Shown here: in pieces, positions 33,267 to 42,800 of the stretch
Numbering within the stretch: position 1 is the first letter of the stretch
How the letters are laid out: every line of letters begins with the position of its first letter
Made by a program: the position numbers and the translations under genes
Notes under the pieces: model-generated
Told to the model about the DNA's origin: nothing
What the model saw: the letters and a program-made list of their open reading frames with translations, nothing else
The model's database searches: none
Origin: JAAYCB01 sp012744395
GTDB lineage: Bacteria > Planctomycetota > Planctomycetia > Pirellulales > Thermoguttaceae
Direction of reading: 5' to 3'
Length of the DNA: 50,936 nucleotides
Assembly: GCA_028703175.1 (NCBI GenBank)
Contig: JAQVNJ010000030.1
Coordinates: 1 to 50,936, forward strand

Positions 33267-34687
33267 TAGCGATTTGGCACCGCGAACAAGGCGAAGTGCA
33301 GCGAAACCTGCTTTCCAGCGAAGGAAACCACCAGTTTCCTCGCCCCCTGCAACGTGTCAAGATTGAGGATCAGCGAATCCTTCAGCCGCATTGCCAGGGT
33401 CTGCGTGTCCAAGACATCCTTCCACGCCGCATTCCCCCGGGTGACCTCGTAGTAGACCCAGTCGCGGACGGCGGGCAATGCCCGCGGCGCCTGGCTGAGC
33501 GGGGTCAACTGGAGGCCCTCCGCTCCATACTGGAAGAGCGCGTCGACCTGCTTGGCGCTGCCCAGCTTCCAGTCGAGATTGCCGGGCGAGAGCATCTCCA
33601 GGCATTCCCGCTCGCTCAACACGCCGGTCTGAACGCCCACGAACCACTTCCAGTCGGCGCCCAGCCATTTCGGATCGAGAGCGACGCGCATCCCCCGCGA
33701 TTCGCCGACGAAGTACCGCTGCTCAAATTCATAGTCCCGCACCAGACCCAGCAGAATCTCGATCTGCTCGCGGATCCAGCCGAAGATCCTCCCCAGGTCG
33801 TCGTGGTCGTAATGGGGAATCTCCGGCAGCCGCCGCGAGGGGCCGAAGATCGAGAGCTGCCCGACAATCCGGCACAGTTCGACGTAGGCGACCAGCGGGT
33901 GGACCCCCTGGGCAAAGGCGAGCACCTCCAGCGCCGCAATTGCCGTGTTCAGTTGCAGGAGCATCAACAGCCGGTCGAGGTCGCCGGGCTCTTGGCTGAC
34001 GAGGGAAATGCCGCGATTGATGACTTGCTGGCTGAGGACTTCCGCTTTCTTGCCCAGCAGATCGTAGATCGCCCGGACAATGTCGCGCCCCAGCCCGGCC
34101 CAGGCGTCGATCGCCAGGAGCGGCGGGATGTACTTGCTGCTCAGTCGGGGAACGCTCTCGTTCTCGCCGGACCGCTGGATCTCGGCGATCGGCAGCAGTT
34201 CGTACCCCGACAGGTCCTCGGTGGAGAGGAGCAGACGGACGTTGAGACGGCGCAACTGGACCTCCTGGTCGTTCCCCCCTTCGCTTTCGTCGGGGAGGAT
34301 CGCGGTCGCCTCAAGATATCGCACCGGTTCGCCGTCTTCCCCTCGGGAGACATTGCGCTGCCCAAGCTTCAGTCGTGGAACCGCCAAGTAGGCCCGAACG
34401 GTGTCGCTCCGGTCGAAAGCCGCCTTCAAGTCGATCCGGTCGAGTTCCTGCCCCGCATCCAACTGGACCAGGCTTCCGTCCTTCATGCGGGCGTGGCAGG
34501 CATTGACCTGGAGCTGCCAGTTGCTGATGGACTCTTCGCTCAGTTCGATTCGGCGAAGTCCGTAATTGTACTGGTGGTCCCAGTGCTCGCTGGTTCCGAG
34601 CGTCTCGCGCCAGGACCGATCCGCCGCCTGGAGGTGCTGGGGCCTCAGGAAGAGTCCCTCGCACCAGTGAACCGGGAGGTTATGCAT
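33266..34687 (-). CDS. tssK: T6SS baseplate-membrane connector TssK
   Basis: TssK links the baseplate wedges to the TssL/TssM complex. From ATG 34687 the product is 473 residues, starting MHNLPVHWCEGLFLRPQHLQ, the family opening (HW.EGLFL.PQH). Later blocks include NYGLRRIELSEES and PHYDHDDLGRIFGWIREQIE. The C-terminal head domain ends in VVSFAGKQVSLHFALFAVPN. A longer open frame to 34765 adds 26 residues without homology. It is the first gene of the minus-strand T6SS block and is divergent from the caspase-like gene. Confidence 0.93.
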   Translation of the reverse strand: MHNLPVHWCEGLFLRPQHLQAADRSWRETLGTSEHWDHQYNYGLRRIELSEESISNWQLQVNACHARMKDGSLVQLDAGQELDRIDLKAAFDRSDTVRAYLAVPRLKLGQRNVSRGEDGEPVRYLEATAILPDESEGGNDQEVQLRRLNVRLLLSTEDLSGYELLPIAEIQRSGENESVPRLSSKYIPPLLAIDAWAGLGRDIVRAIYDLLGKKAEVLSQQVINRGISLVSQEPGDLDRLLMLLQLNTAIAALEVLAFAQGVHPLVAYVELCRIVGQLSIFGPSRRLPEIPHYDHDDLGRIFGWIREQIEILLGLVRDYEFEQRYFVGESRGMRVALDPKWLGADWKWFVGVQTGVLSERECLEMLSPGNLDWKLGSAKQVDALFQYGAEGLQLTPLSQAPRALPAVRDWVYYEVTRGNAAWKDVLDTQTLAMRLKDSLILNLDTLQGARKLVVSFAGKQVSLHFALFAVPNR

Positions 34688-35096
34688 GGAACGGGCTACA
34701 ATCGAAGTGCACTCTTGTCGAAAACGGCGGCATTCAACGAATGCCTGACGACAGCACGGAATCACGCGGACTTCTGAAGAGGGGGTGGCCCAGCGATGCA
34801 GACCGGAGCCGGCCCCGCCCCCCGCCCTGGCACTCCCCTGAGGGTAGCAAACGACCGGTCAAATGCAAGACGGCGCGGGGGGGGAGGTTCAAGTTCCAAT
34901 TTCCAGTCACCAAGAGCAGACACGGCTCGACCGTTCGATGTTGGAACGCGGAATTCCGGCTGCGGGGCCGGGGAGATTGGGGCTTGAGCCCTGTCTTGCG
35001 GGCGATCGCTATCTGGCTTGTTCGATACCATTGCGCTAGAATTCGCTTGCGAGGAAAGTCCGTTTCCATCGGCCCTTCGCCGGAGGCGCAGGAAGG
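34688..35096. other. Divergent control region between tssK and the caspase-like gene
   Basis: These 409 bases should carry promoters for the T6SS block and the caspase-like gene. No coding frame is supported. A perfect 7-3-7 inverted repeat at 34729-34745 is the only clear candidate control site. A G-run of eight bases lies near 34880. Confidence 0.55.
34729..34745. promoter_or_regulatory. Perfect 17-base inverted repeat upstream of tssK, candidate operator
   Basis: GGCATTC AAC GAATGCC is a perfect dyad with 7-base arms, about 42 bases upstream of the tssK start. This size and position suit a repressor or activator site for the divergent pair, but a single dyad of this length also arises by chance. 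Confidence 0.35.
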
Positions 35097-38000
35097 ATGA
35101 CCGATCGATCTGGCCGCTCGATACGCTCGACCCGCACCTGGCGAGGTCGGCCGGAGGGGAATCGGGTTAGCACGGCGAGTCGTTGGACGGCGCGCGTGAC
35201 GACGAGCCTTTTGGGCCTGGCATTGGCCGGAGTGCTTGTTTGGACCCTCTGGTGGTGGCTGTTCCTGCCGCGCGTCCATGTCTTCGGTTTGCCCGTCGTG
35301 CATTACGACGCGCTGGCCGTCCCGCCGGTCCCGTTCGCGGAAGAGGACGCCGCCCGCCTCACGTCGCCGCCTCCGCTCGGCCCGAAATCGAATTCCCGCC
35401 AGGCCCTGGTCGGCCTGGAGACATGCGAGGGGATGGCCACCCTGGCAGCGGCGCTGCGGAGTGTCGCCCCCCGAAGCCGGGATGTCGTCGTTCTCTACCT
35501 GTGCGGGCATGGGGTCTCGGAAGGGGGCAAGCCGCTGCTCCTGTGCAGCAACTATCTGCCCGCGGACGATTCGGGACGAATCGAGTTGGCCGAGGTCCTG
35601 CGACAGGTCAGCGCCTGCCCGGCGCGGCTGAAACTCGTCCTTCTCGATGCGGGCTGGCTCGCCGCCGATTTTCGCCAGGGGATGATCGTCAACGAGTTTG
35701 CCCGTCTCGTCCGCGCCGAGGTGGAAAGCCTGCAAGACGGCAATCTGTGGCTGCTCGCCTCGCACGGGCCTCTGGAGACCTCCCACGCGACGTATCCCGA
35801 TCAAGCTTCCGTGTTCGGCCATTTCGTTACCAAGGGACTGGCTGGCTTGGCGGACAAGGACGGAGACCACGTGGTCGAACTGGACGAATTCTACGCGTTC
35901 GTTCGCGAACGGGTAGCGAGCCGTGTCTCCGCCCAGACCGGCGGAGCGGCAACGCAGACTCCAGAACTGTTGCGCGGCGGGATTGGACTTGCCGAGCCCG
36001 ACAGCCGGATCGCACTGGTTTCCGTGCCGCCAGCTGAAGCGGCGCAAGGGCAACGCGCGGCGCCGGAGCAGCCACCGCCCCAGGGCCCGGCGACCGGCGG
36101 CGAGAATCCGCAAGTCGCTGAAGCCGGCCAACAGGCGGCCGACGCTCCCCCGCCGACGCCGCCGGCAGCGCCCGCCGCGGGCCGCGATGCGGCCCGGGCG
36201 GAGGTCTTGAACCTGCTGCAAGACGCATGGCGCCTGCGGGATCGGCTCCAGTCTCGGGACAACGCCGCGGAGTGGACACCCGTGGACTATGCGCCGCACA
36301 TCTGGCGCGAATTCCAGGAACTGCTGTTGGGCTACGAGATGCAGTTTCGCGACCGGAGGACGGATGCCAAGGACCTGGCCAGCGACCTGGAAATCCTGGT
36401 CGCGCCCTTGAGACTCCTGGTTGAGCGGCAACCGCTGCCCCAGACGGCAGACCCTTCCTCGGTGCTGGCTCGCCTGGAGCGGGCCGGGCGGCAGACGCTC
36501 GGCAAACCGCCGCCGGCAGAATCGCCCGAGACGGCCCAGATCACGGCGGCGTATGGCGAGGCGATCCGCCTGCGAAACGACCTGCTGTTTGCCTGCCCCT
36601 ACTATGTTCGCTGGTATGGGCGAGCCGCCGGCGGGGCCCCGTTTGCCGCTTCCTTGCACGACCACCTCAGCGAACTGCTGGCCGAGCAACTCCCGCAGTA
36701 CGGCCAGCTGCTCGGATCAACGGCCACCGCGGCCAGCGCAACGGAGACCGACTTCGATTCCAGGCTCCGGCAAATCCAGCTCCAAACCGCCGCGCTGAAC
36801 GGTCTCCGCGACCGGATCGAAGACGACCTCTTGGCGCGGGAGGTTCAAGCGATTCTCGGCGAGTCGGAAGACGCCCGCAAACCAGAAGAGCTGTCGCAGC
36901 GGATCGTCGACCTGCTGGCAACGCCGATCCTGGCGGCGGCGGAGCGGACGGCGCTGCTGGCGGTCCTGGAGGAGCTCCGGGGGCGAGCCGTCTCCGGCGA
37001 CACGAACCTGGCCGTGCCGGCCGGGGCGCGGCCGGCCTGGAGCAGCGCCGCCGCCCAGGCCGCGCTCGCCGTGAACCTTGTGCGGCTGTTCGATCCCGCC
37101 AGCGCCAAGGAGTTGGCGGACGAACTCGCCGCCGTTGGATCCCGACCCGCGCCGCACGGCCAAACCGACGACGCGAGCCTGTGGGAAGCCTACCGGAAGC
37201 TTGGCGGCGGACTGGCCGCGTTCTATCGTTCCCTGCCGGGGAGAATCCGCGAGGAAATCAACTCATCCGGCACCGCGGCGCACGGACGCGTCGAGCTGTT
37301 GCTCCGCGCGGTCGATGCTCGCGACTCGGTACGGGTCCCCGCCGCGGCCTGCGACTACTCGATCGTGCCGACGGATTTCCGCTTGCCGCGGCAACCGCTC
37401 GAGTTGACCGGTCCGGAGCGGCTCGAAATCGAGGCGGCGCTGTGGACGGAGTTCTCCGTCGCCCTCCGCGCCGCGGGCGCCGAGCCGGGCGGCGCAAGCC
37501 TTTCCCTCCAATACGACGAGAGCGTGCTGACCGTCGAAGGCCTCGACAAGCCGGGGGTCGTCGCGCCTGGCCGGCCGATGCCTGTTTCGGCAGAACAACC
37601 TAAGGATGTCGGGTTTCGAGTCCGATCGGCGGCGGAGCAACCCTCCTGGGAAACAGCCGACCTGATCGTTCACTTGACTTCAGGCCAAACGGCGAAGACG
37701 CACCGCGTGCAACTTGCCGTTCGGCCGCCCGATCGGGTCGACCTGCTGGTCGCCGGGAGCGGGCTGACCGTGGACCCGAGGTCCGCCGCGGACGGCGCGA
37801 TCCGCCTGCGGCCGTTCCCGAATCGCACGACGCCGTTCCGACTCGAGCTGGTCAATCGGTCGGGCAAGGCGAAGAAGGTCTCCGTCGTCTTGCTGGGCAG
37901 CCCCCCGGGCGATGCGGCTCGCCCGATGCGCAGCGCCGAACAGCGCGCGGAGCGGTTGGCCGACTGGTTGGCTGGCGGCCGGCCGCTGGCCGGCCCGCTC

Positions 38001-39566
38001 GATCTCGAGCTTGCCGCCGAGCAGGAGCCGGCGCCGATTCCCTTCCCGGCGGAGAAACCCGCTTCCGACGGCCCGAGCGCGGCGCCGAAGGACGGCCAGA
38101 CGGCCGCAGAGCCGGCCGAGCCGGTCGATCTCACCCAGGGGCTCCTCTGCGTGGTCAGAGAGACCCAGGAGAAGCAATGGGTACACTGGATCGCCTTTTC
38201 AGCGCTGCTTCCGAAGGACTACCTCGATCCGCTCGTCAGCTACCGGGCGGCGAGCCAGCGAGTCTCGATCAGGGTCCAGGCGAAGGACATCGACGGCGAC
38301 GGCCAGCCGGACCGGGACATCCTCCCGCCCACGGGGCCGGACCAGCCGATCCGCGTGAAGTGGGAGACCGCGGGGGTCCTCGACCCCAACACGGAAATGA
38401 ATGACCAGGGGAGGATTGTCGACCCGAGCCAATCGCTCGACTTGTTCGCCGTCGTCGAGCCGGCTGCGGGGCGCAGAATCCCCATCCGCTTGACCGTCGA
38501 CGGTTGCCGGCGGGCGTTCCTCTATGACGCGGTCTGCGATCGGGATCGGCAGCGGATCGAGCGGGAACGGTCCGTCCGCTCCGTGTCGATCCGCGCCCCG
38601 GAGCCGGGCGCCGCGTTTCTCGCCCCGCGCGAGGAGCTCCTGGTCGAATTGCAGGTCGACGCGCCGGAAGACGCCTTCCAGCAGCCGGGCGACTGCGTCG
38701 AGGTGGGGATCGACGCCAATGGAGACCGCCTGCTGGTCGGCGAGAAGACGGTCCGCTTCGAGTCAGACCGCCGCGAAGAGATCTTTCTCGACAAGCTTGA
38801 GCCGGGCGGTCTGCTCCAAGTCGCCGCCAGCGTCGGCGATCTCCGCGCTCGGCTGGACCCCGGCGGGTTGCGAAATCTCGCGGTGGACATACTCGCCCAG
38901 TTGTCTCTGCCGACCATCTCGCCCGCGACCGATCGCTCGGCGGCGGAGGCCGCGGTCCGGGTGATCCTCGACGGGGCTGCCCCGGAACTCCGCGTGACCG
39001 TGCCGGATCATCCGGTTGCCAAAGGCAGCCCAATCCTTGTCTCCGCCGAGACGCAAGACCTCAGCGGCGTCGAAAAGCTCGAGGTGGGGTTCGACCTGGA
39101 TGGTTCCTCGGACTTCGAGGAGCAGGAAGCGCCCAAGGTGCTCCAGCAGCCCGGCGGGGCCGAGTCGTGGACGACAAGTCTGCCGACGGAGGACCTCGAG
39201 CCGGGGCGCTACCGGATTCTGGTTCGCGGGACGGACCGGGTGGGCCTCTCACGGAGCGTGTTTGCGCAAGTCTCGATTGTTCCTCCCGCGGGCCCGGCCG
39301 AGCCCGCGAAAAAGACGACCAGCACGATCCGAGGAAGCGTCGTTCTTATCGACCGGCCCGCCGCGGGGATCAGCGTGCGACTGGAGGGGACCGGCCTGGA
39401 GGCCGTCTCCGATTCGGCCGGCCGTTTCGTGTTTCCGCAGGTGCCGCACGGTTCCTACACGTTGCGGGCCAAGGGCATCGCGCTGAACAAGTTCCGCGAG
39501 GGCTCCGCTCAGATCACGCTCCCCGCCGCCACCGAGCCGGCCGAGATCGTTGTGCCGGTGCGGTAG
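35097..39566 (+). CDS. Membrane-anchored protein with inactive caspase-like domain
   Basis: A 1489-residue protein with a basic N-terminus and one membrane segment (36-57, LLGLALAGVLVWTLWWWLFL), so most of it should be periplasmic. A caspase/peptidase C14-like domain follows. VVLYLCGHGVSEGGKPLLLC has the conserved His138. LVLLDAGWLAADF has Gly186 where the catalytic Cys is expected, 48 residues on, as in caspases. An EF-hand-like loop (DKDGDHVVELDE, 253-264) follows. Then come a Pro/Ala linker, a long helical region (about 365-780), beta-rich Ig-like parts with further Asp-rich loops, and a C-terminal carboxypeptidase-regulatory/Cna-B-like domain (about 1400-1489, TIRGSVVLIDRPAAGISVRL). The start ATG has GGAGG ten bases upstream. 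It is divergent from tssK; a T6SS link is inferred from position. Confidence 0.82.
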   Translation: MTDRSGRSIRSTRTWRGRPEGNRVSTASRWTARVTTSLLGLALAGVLVWTLWWWLFLPRVHVFGLPVVHYDALAVPPVPFAEEDAARLTSPPPLGPKSNSRQALVGLETCEGMATLAAALRSVAPRSRDVVVLYLCGHGVSEGGKPLLLCSNYLPADDSGRIELAEVLRQVSACPARLKLVLLDAGWLAADFRQGMIVNEFARLVRAEVESLQDGNLWLLASHGPLETSHATYPDQASVFGHFVTKGLAGLADKDGDHVVELDEFYAFVRERVASRVSAQTGGAATQTPELLRGGIGLAEPDSRIALVSVPPAEAAQGQRAAPEQPPPQGPATGGENPQVAEAGQQAADAPPPTPPAAPAAGRDAARAEVLNLLQDAWRLRDRLQSRDNAAEWTPVDYAPHIWREFQELLLGYEMQFRDRRTDAKDLASDLEILVAPLRLLVERQPLPQTADPSSVLARLERAGRQTLGKPPPAESPETAQITAAYGEAIRLRNDLLFACPYYVRWYGRAAGGAPFAASLHDHLSELLAEQLPQYGQLLGSTATAASATETDFDSRLRQIQLQTAALNGLRDRIEDDLLAREVQAILGESEDARKPEELSQRIVDLLATPILAAAERTALLAVLEELRGRAVSGDTNLAVPAGARPAWSSAAAQAALAVNLVRLFDPASAKELADELAAVGSRPAPHGQTDDASLWEAYRKLGGGLAAFYRSLPGRIREEINSSGTAAHGRVELLLRAVDARDSVRVPAAACDYSIVPTDFRLPRQPLELTGPERLEIEAALWTEFSVALRAAGAEPGGASLSLQYDESVLTVEGLDKPGVVAPGRPMPVSAEQPKDVGFRVRSAAEQPSWETADLIVHLTSGQTAKTHRVQLAVRPPDRVDLLVAGSGLTVDPRSAADGAIRLRPFPNRTTPFRLELVNRSGKAKKVSVVLLGSPPGDAARPMRSAEQRAERLADWLAGGRPLAGPLDLELAAEQEPAPIPFPAEKPASDGPSAAPKDGQTAAEPAEPVDLTQGLLCVVRETQEKQWVHWIAFSALLPKDYLDPLVSYRAASQRVSIRVQAKDIDGDGQPDRDILPPTGPDQPIRVKWETAGVLDPNTEMNDQGRIVDPSQSLDLFAVVEPAAGRRIPIRLTVDGCRRAFLYDAVCDRDRQRIERERSVRSVSIRAPEPGAAFLAPREELLVELQVDAPEDAFQQPGDCVEVGIDANGDRLLVGEKTVRFESDRREEIFLDKLEPGGLLQVAASVGDLRARLDPGGLRNLAVDILAQLSLPTISPATDRSAAEAAVRVILDGAAPELRVTVPDHPVAKGSPILVSAETQDLSGVEKLEVGFDLDGSSDFEEQEAPKVLQQPGGAESWTTSLPTEDLEPGRYRILVRGTDRVGLSRSVFAQVSIVPPAGPAEPAKKTTSTIRGSVVLIDRPAAGISVRLEGTGLEAVSDSAGRFVFPQVPHGSYTLRAKGIALNKFREGSAQITLPAATEPAEIVVPVR

Positions 39567-39670
39567 TGGAGCGGCCGATTGCCGGCCTGGTTTCCCCTTG
39601 GGACGTGCAGATGGCACCGCTGGTTTGCTCGGTCTCCGCGGCGAACTGCAAGTCGATGCGTGCCAAATGG

Positions 39671-39700
39671 TTGACGCGTCGACACGGAGATAAGTAGACT
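39671..39700 (+). promoter_or_regulatory. Possible sigma-70-type promoter of the surface protein gene
   Basis: TTGACG (39671-39676) and TAGACT (39695-39700) are 18 bases apart, matching consensus at five and four of six positions. This would give an untranslated leader of about 140 bases before the GTG at 39846. Planctomycete promoters are poorly characterised, so this is weak. The rest of 39567-39845 shows nothing else. Confidence 0.28.
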
Positions 39701-39845
39701 GGATTTCACAAGGAAGCTTCTTCGCCTGGATGTTTCGCCACGGATTCATACTACGCGCGAACTGCTATCGGTTGCCTTGCATGGGGGGTGTTTCTTCGAA
39801 CGGGCGCGTGGGCAGGAGCGGTCCCAGTCTGAGGAGGATGATCTC

Positions 39846-42800
39846 GTGCGATTTTTCAAACGCCAACATCGTCGTGTGACAGTCGCCAACCGGTTCCGCC
39901 GTCCCGCTCTGGAGCCACTTGAGATTCGCGCCATGCTTTCGGTGGCGGCGATCGAATTGGGGCCTTCGGACAACATCGCGCTCGACCAGCCCCGCGTGGC
40001 GGTCGAACTGCTCAGCGATGTGAATCCCGACCCGGCGATCGAGCAATGGGAGAGCGTGGGACCGAGCATCTTCAACACGTTTCTGCTCGACACGGGCGCC
40101 AACAGCGTCCTGGCGATGGCCACCGCGGTCAGCGACATGAGCCAGCCTCCGCTGGCCTACGGGACGGAAGGGGAGTTCGTCGAGGTTGGCGTGGGCGGCG
40201 ACCACCCGATGGACGTCTCCGCGTCGTACCGGTTCGATTTCGCCGGCACGAGCGGAGTCCGCAACACGCTCCACGAGACGCGGGTCCTCTCCGACGCCGA
40301 CAACGACTTCAGCATGTTCGGGCCTTGGGGGCTGGTGGGCATGCCGGCGATGGCCGAGCGCGTCACCTCGATGGACATGAGAGGCTGGTCGGGCGGCGGG
40401 CTCGGCCTGGACGACCTCTACATGAAGGTTGCATTCTCGGACGAGCTGCCCGGCGACGAAGGCCATCGCTACGCCCTCTCGGTCGACAATCGGCTGGCGT
40501 TCGATCCGCTGGACTATCTCGTCTCCGGCGAACCGCCCGTCTGGGCCGACATCCCCTTCTTGACCGCCATTCCGACGCAAGACGGCGTCGGGGCGGAGGG
40601 GACGTTTCTCTTCGACACCGGGGCCCAAATCAGCCTGATTTCGGAGCATTTGGCGATCGCCATCGGCCTGGACAGCAACGGCGACGGGCTGCTTGACCAG
40701 AACGACAGCGCGTACCTGGGGTCCGAGGCGGTCGGAGGGGTCGGCGGCCAGACGAGCGTTCCCGTCTTCGCCATCGACGAGCTCCGCGTTCCGGTCACCC
40801 AGGTTTCCAGCGGCGAGGTCGTGGAGCTGGTCTGGACCGATCTCCAGTGGCTCGTCCTCGACATCCAGGTCGCAGAGGGAGAAGCTCCGCTCGACGGCGT
40901 ATTCGGTTCCGACCTGCTGACCAGCGGCTGGTTTTATTCGTTCTTCTATCCCGGCATGCCGGATGGGTACATCAACCAGGTGCACCTCGATTTTCGCGAC
41001 TGGGGTCTTTATGACGGGTCGATGCAGCAGCGCTCGGGTACGATCTACTTCGACCTGAATCCGGCTGTCGACCAGGTGATCCTGCCCGGGCCGGGAATTC
41101 GGCTCCAGGAGACGGCTCGTTCCACCGAGGTCATCAAGGGGGTGTCGACCGACACCTACACGCTCGCCTTGGAGACGGTGCCGCTCGCCCCGGTCGAAAT
41201 CACGATCACGGCCGACTCCCGGACCCTGGTCAGCGCGGACGGAGGGGCGACGTTCGCTTCGACCCTCGCCCTCTCGCTCAATGACAGGACGCCGCGAACG
41301 ATCACCGTGGCCGCCGTGGACGACGGACTGATCGAGGGACCGCAGACCGGGCGGATCGGGCACACGGTGGCCAGCGACGATCCGGACTACGACAACCTGC
41401 CGGTTCGAGATGTCACGGTTCGCATCCTCGACAATCGAAGCGTGGTGATGATGACGGCCGATCAAGCAGGCCAGCAAGCGATCACCTCGATCGAGGTCGC
41501 CGAGGGGGAGCAGGCGACCTACTGGATACAGCTCAGCGAACCGGCCGCGAACGAAATGTGGGTGCTCATCGAGGACAGTTCGGGCCAGGCCGCCGTCGTC
41601 AACCCCAACAACACGATGGGAGACGGGTTCGAGAACGTCTGGATGTTCTCCTCCGGGAATTGGAGCCAGCCGCAGCCGGTCCGGCTGACCGCCGTCGACG
41701 ACACCTTGCGGGAGGGGCCCCACCAGACCCAACTCGTCCACACCCTGCTTGACCTGGCCAGTCTTCTGGACCCGATCGTGGGCGAGAACCTGCTCACCGT
41801 CCAGATCATCGACAACGACTTGGGCGGCGTGGTGATCACGGAGACCGCGGGCGGCACGCAACTAGCCGAAGGCGGCGCGACCGGCGCCTACCAGATCGCG
41901 CTGGCGACGATGCCAGCCGGCGCCGTTCAAATCGCCGTGACGGCCGATTCCCAGACCGAGGTCAGCGCCGACGGCGGCCTGACATTCGCCTCCACGCTCG
42001 TTCTGACGCTCAACGACACGGCAGCGCAGACGATTGCCGTGCGAGCCGTGGACGACGACGTCGACGAGGGGACCCACAGCGGCCGGATTACCCACGCAAT
42101 TGCCGACACGATCCACGATCCGATGTATCCCGCCTCGCTGCCGATCGCCCACGTGACGGCCGCAATTGGCGACAACGACACCGCTGGAATCTCGATCAGC
42201 GACGATCCGCTCGGGCAGAACACGATTGCATCGATCAGCGTCGTCGAGGGCGACCAGGTGCGGTATTGGACGCGGCTCACCAGCCAGCCAAGGCACGATG
42301 TAACAATCTACCTCGACAGCACCAATGGGCAGGTGACGGCGGTGGACGACGCCCACACGGCCAACGCATTCCTCCAGTTCACGCCGGCCAACTGGAACGT
42401 GCCGCAAGCTGTCCGCGCTAGCGCGATCGACGACAGCCTGGCGGAAGGAGCGCACACGGATTACCTCGCCCACGACTTCTTCAGCAGCGATTCGAAATAC
42501 CAGGGCACGATCCTCTTGACGGTCAGCATCGCCGACCCGCCTGCCAACGCCGTTCCCCTCCTGGCCAGTCTCTCCGCTACGCCCAGCCCGATCACGCGGC
42601 CGGGCCAGCTCACGCTTGTGGCGGATGGCGTAAGCGACGCGGACGGCGCGGTCGCGCGGGTGGAATTCTACCGGGGCGAGGAACTGTTGGGGGTGGATGA
42701 AGACGGCAGCGACGGCTGGTCGATCAGCGTGGCCACCGGCGGTTGGGCGGTTGGCGAACACGGCTTCTCAGCCCGGGCGGAGGACAACGACGCGGCGTGG

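Noticed and set aside
39567..39845. Longer start of the surface protein at TTG 39777
   Set aside because: GTG 39846 has a GGAGG eight bases upstream, and the export motif follows soon after; the extra 23 residues are polar and not signal-like.
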